Shown: positions 37,401 to 46,400 of the stretch, piece after piece
Layout: every line of letters starts with the position of its first letter
Position numbering within the stretch: position 1 is the first letter of the stretch
From: Numida meleagris
Taxonomy: Eukaryota > Chordata > Aves > Galliformes > Numididae
Reading direction: 5' to 3'
Assembly (NCBI RefSeq): GCF_002078875.1
Contig: NC_034421.1
Coordinates: 4,917,800-4,981,799, forward strand
Length of the DNA stretch: 64,000 nucleotides
The notes under the pieces: generated by a model
Databases searched by the model: none
What the model was told of the DNA's origin: nothing
What the model saw: the letters and a program-made list of their open reading frames with translations, nothing else
Program-made: the position numbers and the translations under genes

Positions 37401-40400
37401 ATCTCCTGGGACGGGAGCTGCCTCCAAATGGAGCCGTGCCAGGAGGGGGCCAAGATGGAGGAGGTTCGTGGCCTACCAGGCCGCGGCGGCGAAGCTCTTG
37501 TTTCCATTCAGGAAGATCTTGCCCAACAGCTGAAGGACAAATCCAGCGTTCTTAAGGAAATCTCCGTTGCCTTACTCTCTCTGCCTCCTGAGGAGGCCAT
37601 GAGAGATTGCCAGAATCTCCTCAAGATATCTCAGAGTCTTTCGTATCACTCGTGCATGGGAGACCTGGAGCGATACTCCTCTTTGTTAGTCCAAGATGCA
37701 ATAGTTCAGGCTCAGGTTTGTTACGCCGCTTGCAAAGTCCGCCTGGAGTACGAGAGAGAGCTGAAGTCGTACAAGGAGTCCTTGCAGAGCATGGACGCGC
37801 TGTGCCAGGAGCGCGTGAAGACGGTCTCCCTGCTCCGGGAGGAGTACGAAGAGCTGCTGAGGAAGCAGCAGGGTGAGTACGGCGAGGTGATCGCCATGCT
37901 CGAGCGGGAGAACGCCGACCTCAAAGCCAAGGTCTCCCAGCTCGACGGTCAGCGGAGGCTTTTGGAAGAAGAGGAGCACAAACACAGCAAAACCTTGAGT
38001 GAGCTGCAGGGCCGGTACGAGGAGGAGATTCGGAATGTAATCGAACAGCTGAACAGGACGGAGGATGCTCTGAAGGCCGAGAGGACGGAGGGCCTCAACC
38101 AGCTGGACGCCATCGTCCGCGACAAGCAGGACATGGAGCGCTACCACCTGGAGCAGATGCAGATGCTGGAGGACAAGTTCCAGGCCAAGATCAAGGAGCT
38201 GCAGGCCATCCATGGCGAGGAGCTGCAGGCTCTGCAGGAGCACTACAGCCAGAACCTGCAGCGCCTGCAGCACGCCCTTGACGAGTACCAGCAGCAGCAC
38301 CCGGATGCTGTCTCTGCGGAGGGACCGGGTGGTGGGGACGGCTGGGGGGCCGGGGAGCCGGGCAGCGCCACGCAGGGACCCAGCGGGGACCTGGACTCCA
38401 TGCACGGCCTGCGGGAGCGCATCCAGGAGCTGGAGGCCCAGATGAACGTGATGAGGGATGAGCTGGAGAATAAGCACCTGGAGGGCAGCGCTTCCACGCT
38501 GAGGGAAAAGTACCAGAAAGACTTTGAGAACCTAAAGGTTTTACCGTGTTTCATGCTTTATGGTATCTCCCACTGAGCTTACTGGGAGGGTGCATTCAGT
38601 CCCAGGGTTTGCCTGGCCTAGGGGCATCCCCCGTGAAGGGCATCAAGCCTAAGCAAGCCCCATTATGTTAAAAAAAGGCCTCTGTAGAGCATGGTGTTTT
38701 ATCCATGCTTCCTTTCCTCTGTGCTGGGGTATTCTAAATGCATTGCTGAGGAGAGGGTAAGTTACTGGAGGGGGAGGCTCAGCATCAGGGCTGCTGGGCG
38801 TGTAGATGGAAGGAGGGTTTCAAAATAGCTCCATATGGTCAGGCTATCCTTCAGCTTGAGCACTGTAGTGTTTCTCCTCGTGCCCGGGGCACACGTTTTG
38901 TTTGTGTCTTCCTTTTAGAAGCATTCCTGAACTCTGTCCTTCCCAGTCTGATCAAATCTCCAGTCTGTCTCTGCTGCCCTCAGAAACGTGAGGTGAGGTG
39001 GAAACCTCCCTCTGTACCTTCCTGTGGAAGGATGCCAAATTCTGTAGCAAAGCAATCTCCTCTGCACGGGGAGATCAGTGGTGGTGTGCGCCAGCAATTC
39101 GTAACGTAACAAACAGTGCACAGTTACTGGAACCCCAGATTTAGGTGCAGAAAGCCCAGAATGCCTTCGTTTGTATTGCTCCAGCAGTCAGGGTGGGCTG
39201 TGAAACCAGCCTTGTAGGGATGATTCTTCTGAACCAGATGGAGGATGTAGTGTCAGGAACACTTGGTGCTGGTTTGTATGTGTTCTGATGTCGTGGATTT
39301 ATAGCAATGCATTTACAATACGTTAATAATGGAATCTCCCGCCCTGTGGAGGAGCACCCAACCTTTCCCTCCAATGTTAAAGGCATAATGAAGAATCCTG
39401 CAAGCCAGTCCAGACAGGTTCTTGCACTGAGCTGTGAAGATGCCTCCAGACTAAAACGTAAAGGCACTGAGCTGAAAACTGGGGAGTAGAGTGACACAGA
39501 ATTTCAGGATTATATAATGAAGTGGTGATGCTTAAGAGTGTACATTAGTGCAGGTCAGTAGGTGTTATGCTTTTGTCACTTGGGGAGTGAATTTGTCCCC
39601 CCCTTAAATCTCCCTTGGAGTCCCAGTGGTTCCCCAGGGGACAGTTCTGCTGTCTTCAGAAATGAAAGAGGAGCCCACGCGGGGCCATTTCCCCCTGGGT
39701 GTCTGACACCTCCCCTGGAGAACTCAGGGCCAGCAGCGTGGGTTTCTGCTCACCCCCTGCCATCCCAGTGCCTGAGGGGGTTGCATTTGCCTCCTACAAG
39801 GCCACGAGCAGGATCTGTGCAGGAAATCCAGCAGGGATTTGATATTTCACCACTGGCGATTCCCGAATCCCCTGAGCGCTGCTCCGTTTCCTCGCCTAAA
39901 CTCAAACCTAGACATTGAACTAGGAAATGATTTCCTGTGCAACACTTGAAATGATGCTCAGTTGTGAATTAAGGTCCCGTTGCTGGCACGAGCTGTCTGC
40001 TTTCCACCCAGAGGTGGCCACACCTGGAAGCACGGATTGCAAAGGAGAGCAGAAGGGGCGCAGCAATCTTTTTTTTTTGCTGTTTTAATGTATTTGCATT
40101 CCCTGATCACATCTGACCCCAGACCTACCCTTGCCCTTCCCTTCCGCTGTCAGGGGTTGAGGACAAGCCCTGACCTTGTGGGCTCCATCCTTGTCTGGCT
40201 GTTGCGTGGATGGGGAGGGAGAAGACCCCAGGATGGCAGCCAGGCGCCCACCACCCGCTGGCGTGCAGCTCCCAGCTCAACCCCATCCCCTCGTCCCTCT
40301 TGCAGGCAACATGTGAGAGGGGCTTTGCAGCCATGGAGGAGACGCACCAGAAGAAGATCGAGGACCTGCAGCGGCAGCACCAGCGGGAGCTGGAGAAGCT

Positions 40401-43400
40401 GCGGGAGGAGAAGGACCGCCTGCTGGCAGAGGAAACAGCTGCCACCATTTCAGGTACGAGGACAGCTGCGTGCTGATGGGGAGGGATGTTTGCTCCAGGA
40501 TTTGAGGAGCAGCATGGGGGGTGGGTTGAGAGCTGGATGGAGATCAGAGGGAGACAAGGAAGAGCTGGTGTTTTGGATGGAGGTCCATCTCCTGGTCCTT
40601 CTCCTGGCTCGGTATCCCTCTTGATGCCTGTAACAGTGTGGTCACTTTTCTGTTTCATCTCAGAAAGGCATTAACCATTCATTGCTGGTCCTCATTCTTC
40701 AGTGCCGTTGGGACTTTTAAAGCACTGAGGCTCAAGGTCTCTGCATTAGGAGTCCTGCAGTTCAGGAAACAAGACGTGAATTGGCCAATTTTTTGCACTT
40801 CACTGAACAGCAGGATTTGCAGAATCTCCTTTGCCATGTTGGGCTGTTGGGTGGCTCTCTGGGATGACTTGGTTTATTGTTCCTCTAAAAAAAAACAAAC
40901 CAAAGAAGCCCTCTCCAGCTCTGCTCTTTGGGCATCGTGGTGCTGGGTGCTAACCCTGTGCTAACCCTGTGCCACCCTTGCAGCCATCGAAGCCATGAAG
41001 AACGCGCACCGGGAGGAGCTGGAGCGAGAGCTGGAGAAGTCGCAGCGCTCACAGATCAGCAGCGTTAACGCCGACATCGAGGCCCTCCGGAGGCAGTACC
41101 TGTAAGGCTGCCTGGTGTCATCCATCCGTCGCTGTGTTTCATGGTGGGGTTAGGTGGCTGGGAGACCCCTGGCTCCTCCGTGATTTTGGCATTGGATTGG
41201 AGTCAGTTTGACTGTCACAGGGACTTCTTCCCTCTGTCCCAAACCAGCTGCAGCCATAAGTTCCTGGTTGCCTCTCATTCAGGGGTTCCAGGGGCTCAGT
41301 GTCCCCACACTACCCAAAGATAGCAGCTGTATGGTCACCAGAGGCAGCAGATGTGCAGAGGTGATGCTGCTTTTCTTGCTCCTGTCGCATGAGGACAGCT
41401 GGGCCACATCTGACCGGACAGGGCCAAAGCACAGGAGCCAACCAAAATGCCCAAGCAGCTTTGTGAGCCCTGATGCATCTACATTAGGCAGGCGTGGGTG
41501 TGCAGGTCTACCCATTCCCGAGTGCAGGCTTGCTAGATCTCAGCCCTGGTTTTGGAAACTTGCCCGCCATTTAACCTCCTGGAAGAAGACCTCCTCTGGG
41601 TTGGTGGCCAAGCCCCAGTGTGCCAGGAGAGGGAAGGGTTGGCTCTCGAGGTTTTTCCCAAAGGGAGCACACAAATCCCTGTCCTCCTCAGTCCTTAGAT
41701 CCTCGCTGGATTGTCCCGGGCATGTGTGGGGCGCCAGAGAAAGAGCAGGAATGCGCTTGCCAATGGTTGATGTCTTTTTTATTAGGGAGGAGCTGCAGTC
41801 GGTGCAGCGGGAGCTGGAGGTGCTGTCGGAGCAGTATTCGCAGAAGTGCTTGGAGAACGCCCACCTGGCGCAGGCGCTGGAGGCTGAGAGGCAGGCCCTC
41901 CGCCAGTGCCAGCGGGAGAACCAGGAGCTCAACGCCCACAACCAGGTGAGGCCAGATGCAGCGGGGAGGGTGAAGGTGGGGAAGGGCATGGTTTGGTTGG
42001 ACTTGGAGATCTTAGAGGTTTTCTCTAGCGCTAACAATTCTGTGGTTCCGTTTTTTTTTTTAAACAAACAAACAAAAAAAGCATCCATCATGTCTTTATT
42101 CTTTGTTGCACCAAGCTGACGTCCTCGTGTCCAGCTGGGGTGAAGATGTGAGGTTTGTGATAAAAGATGCCTCTGTGTGGCTCCGTAGGGCAACGGAGAA
42201 GGTGCTGAGCAGGGACAGGGAGACGTCACCATCTCTCTGCTGAGCGCTGGCTCATCCTGCATCATCTCCCCCCTCTTCCAGGAGCTGAATAACCGCCTGG
42301 CTGCGGAGATCACGCGGTTGCGGACCTTGCTGACCGGGGAGGGTGGAGGAGAGGCTGCTGGGTCGCCTCTCACCCAGGGCAAAGACGCCTACGAGCTGGA
42401 GGTGAGCGCCGTGTGTCGGGTTGCAGCGGGGCCTGGGGTCCCAGTTTTCCCCATTTTGCACCAGGCAGCCTGGTTCTGTTGTCTGTGAGGGTCTTGGGGT
42501 TGCGTGGTGCGTGCAGGGTACGCTGACACTGCTCTGCCCTTCCAGGTCCTGCTGCGAGTCAAAGAGTCAGAAATCCAGTACCTGAAGCAGGAGATCAGCT
42601 CTCTCAAAGACGAGCTGCAGACGGCACTGAGGGTAATGTTGGCTGCAGGATTCTTCTGCAAATCCTGAGGGCTGTGCTTGTCTCCCCTGCGTGTGCTTAG
42701 ATTCCAGCTCGCTTCCCCCCAGATCTGAAACAGCATTTCATTCTTGCCCTCAATTAAACTGGATACCCGTGTTGGTGTTGTCAGCAAAGTCTCCCACAAC
42801 TCTGTCAGCCCAGGACTTATCCCTTCTCCCTTCTTGTGGGAAAACGTTCCCCTTGAGTGTTTTTTTTCCCTATTCCTGTCATATCAAGAGATCTGAAATG
42901 GCAAAAATAATCAGCGTTAGAGACCTGCCAGTGTTGGATCTGGTCTGCTTTGGACCAGATGCTGGACTCCGAGCTTTCTGTGCATCTCGAGTCCTGCATT
43001 TCTGCTCGGTGCAGCTCCGCGAGCGCGTGGCTGGCATCGCTGCCCGAGGCTCCAAAGTGCAGAGCAGGGGACAGAGAGCCTTGCTGGGTGAGCAGGGCGC
43101 TGCTCCTCCTCCGGCCGCTGGTGCCAAGCTGCTCCTCGGCGCGGTCCCCCCGGCTCCGGCTGTCTGTCTTATGCTCTCGGGTTGTTTTTGTTCCTTTGCC
43201 AGGATAAGAAATACGCCAGCGACAAGTACAAAGACATCTACACAGAGCTGAGCATTGTGAAGGCCAAGGCAGACTGTGATATCAGCAGGTTGAAAGAGCA
43301 GCTGAAAGCGGCCACAGAAGCTCAGGGAGAGAAATCCCCTGTGAACACCACTGTATCGGGATATGGTCAGTGCTCTTCCAGCCGCTCTAAGCCGTCTTTG

Positions 43401-46400
43401 GGTTCCTGGTTTAGCGTGTGCATCCTGGTGTACTAGCCCTTGTGCAGTACTCTGAGCATAGGGCTTTGCGTGGTGCTTTTTTTTGCCATTTCACGTTGCA
43501 TCCCACCTCTGCTCCTTGTGGAAACCGCACTGGGGGCAGCGAGGAGCGGGCGGCCCGAGCTGCCCCCCCCCCGGCTGTTCCTCCTTCCAGCCCCAGGAGG
43601 GGAAGCTGTGGAGCTGAAAGCCCTTCTGCCACCTCCCATCAGGAGAGCCTTGTGCTGAGAGCCCCCTGCCCACGCCTGGCTCGTCGGGACGCAGAGAAGC
43701 CCCCGCTCCTTGTAGTGGGCACCGCACTAATGCTGTCGTTTTGCTTCTCCCCAGACATTATGAAATCAAAAAGCAACCCTGATTTCTTGAAGAAAGACAG
43801 ATCCAGTGTTAGCCGGCAACTAAGGAATATCAGGTCAAAGGTGAGCTCACTGCTCTTCCCCCTGCGATGCAGGTGGCCAGTGTTACTCTCCGGTGGGGAT
43901 TTAAGATGGGAAGAAATGGGAAGGGGAAGAAAACAGAGAATTTCCCGTCACCTGTGCTAACCTGGATGGCAGCTGGGAGAACACCAAGCTGGCAGATGAG
44001 ACATGGTTTACAGAGCCCGCTGCCCCACAGTGCCCTCCTGGGATGTAGGGGTAGAGCTGCTCCTCACCTGAAACAAAGACAAAGTTCACCTGTTCTTTGG
44101 TCTTTCACAGGCAGACTCTCTCAGAATTTGCTCCCCATTGTCAGTTGAAGGTTTAGGTGGTAGAAATGCACACAGCATTCCGGGTTTTGCAGTGTTGATC
44201 GCTGTAAGATCGTGGGTCTTTGTATGGAACAGCGATGTCTGGATGCTGGGCATATTTAACACACGCTTTCCTTGTGTGTTAACACAGCACAGACGGCCCT
44301 GTGTTTCTCTGGCCCTTCTGTATTGCTGTTGGTCCCAGATGCCAATAATTCTGCCAAGTGCTCCTGCTCGGCCTGCTGGCTGCCAGCACTGCACCGAGCC
44401 ACACACTGCCTGGTGCTGTGGGACCACAGAGATACGAAGGGCACGCACAGCCGCTCACAAAGCATCCTTACGCATGGGTCGGTCGGCAGGACGATCGGCA
44501 TGGGCACATTGCTTTGCCTCTCCCCCTCCTCCAGGCATTGGGGGTCTGATGCTGATGTTGGAAGTGGTTGGGACTTGGGGCAGAGCGAGAAGCCAGCAAG
44601 CAGAGGCTTCTAGCTCAGGAAGCAGCCACAATGCCGCTCTGCAAGCAGCAGGTGTCGGCACGGGGTGTCTGCGCTGCCCCATGCCAGCAGGGAGCAGGTT
44701 GGGGCGCACCCAGACCTGCAGACTCGCTGTCCCAGGTCTGAGGGTCAGTTTCCCATCACCACTTCAGCTCAGAGCACTTATCTCGTGGTGCTGTTGGCAG
44801 GACCCTCGGGGGAAGGAGGGCTGTGCTGGGGGCATGCTGCCCGCTTGCATTGCTGTGCGGGGAGGGGGCGGGCCGGGCTGCGCGGACGCCAATGCCTTTA
44901 GGATTTATGAGCTTCTTGTTTTTGTTTTGTTTTCTTTATTTTGCTTTTTCCTCCAACAGTCCGTTATTGAGCAGGTCTCATGGGATAACTGAAATGAACC
45001 CGAGTCCAGGTTCCCTGCCACGTAGGTAATCACACCGGCACCCACCGAGCGGCGCAGCTGCCTGCTGGAGCGGCCCTCGTTGCATGCACTGCTCACACCT
45101 CCACGGCAAACGAGAGCCCTTCTCTTAATGACCAAATGGTTTATCTGTGGTTAATGATAGTAGGGGAAGAGGGGAGGAGCAGTCTGTCTGCTCTTCCCGG
45201 GGAATATGGCTTTCTCACCTTCCTTCTCCTCCCACCCTCCCCAACACAGCGAACAGCACAGAGAGGATTTGGGCGCAGTGGGGCACATTTTCCTCTTGGC
45301 TGTGGTGGGAGTGTGGGATACTGAGTGTGCATGCTTGAGTGACTGTGCATGCCTCAGACTAAACTTCAGCATCAGCGGGGTCCTGTAGGAGAACCTTTTT
45401 GCTGTTAGCCAGGTGGAGGAGTGGATCAGTGCTGCCTATAGATGCATTTCCCACCGAGGTCTGTAGCATGCAGTAGTGCCCCTGAACTCAGCTGCAGAGG
45501 AGATTTCCAGGCTGCCCCCAGTTTTCTCTGTCTGTAGCTGCTGCTATAGGTTGTTTGGGTGTTTCCTTGCCCTCCTGCTGCTCCCCAGTGTCCACCCTCT
45601 GCTCATCACCACTTGGCACCACACATCCCACAAGACTCCGGGGCCATCCAGCAAAAGGAGGGAGTTGGTGGGAAACGAACGCGATCCTAATGGCACAGAC
45701 ACTGAGGAACTGGAGCAGTAGTTAATTTTCCTGGCCCATGGTAAAGACTGAGGTTAGGGAACGATGATGGGGGGTAGCTGGAGAGCCGCAGGGGCTCTGG
45801 TGGAAGATCCCCTATCTCAGGCTTCACCCTGCATTACTCTCCCCTCATCAGCAGCTCAGACAGATCATGAAATCCCTAAGGGCTGAATTTGCTGGAATTT
45901 GTACCATGAGGCAGAACAGCCTAATGGCTTCTGGTGTCTGGTTCCACATAATTAGAAATCGAATGTGCAAACTGGAATGCATGGGTTGCTGCTCATTTAA
46001 ACAGCCCAAAGCTGACTTTCTGCAGGAAGGGCGTGCTCAGGCTTGGGTCCCGAGAGGCTCTGCTGTGGGTTGGAAAGAAAAGAATGCACCATGTGAATGC
46101 GGAGCACTGCAGTGCTTCATTTCCATGCTGCTCCCTGATGCTGTTCTGTATTTGTGAGCCTGAGGGAGGAACGTTAAAAACGGCAACTTCGGAATGAGCA
46201 CAGCTTCACGGTACTGTGTCCTGCCTTGATAAACCCACATTGAGCAAAACCTGCCCTGAAATTGCAAGCTCTGTGATGACCAGGCAGTGTGGTCAAGGAA
46301 ATAAAGCAAAAGGGAGCGTGGTGGTTGCCCGTTAGCAGAAGGGTTTGCATGCAGGTCTGTGCCTGCTGGAGCTGCCATGTGCTGCAGAGAGGGTTGGTTG

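Noticed and set aside
37686..38477. 263-codon antisense Leu-rich frame
   Set aside because: Mirror of the coiled-coil coding frame of the giant MPRIP exon; Leu/Val-rich antisense frames are expected there.
41208..42119. 303-codon + strand frame
   Set aside because: Read-through of intron into the true exon 41786-41945; only the exon part resembles MPRIP.
44138..44992. 284-codon + strand frame as a gene
   Set aside because: Intronic read-through; only its last ten codons after CAACAG are supported as an alternative exon.
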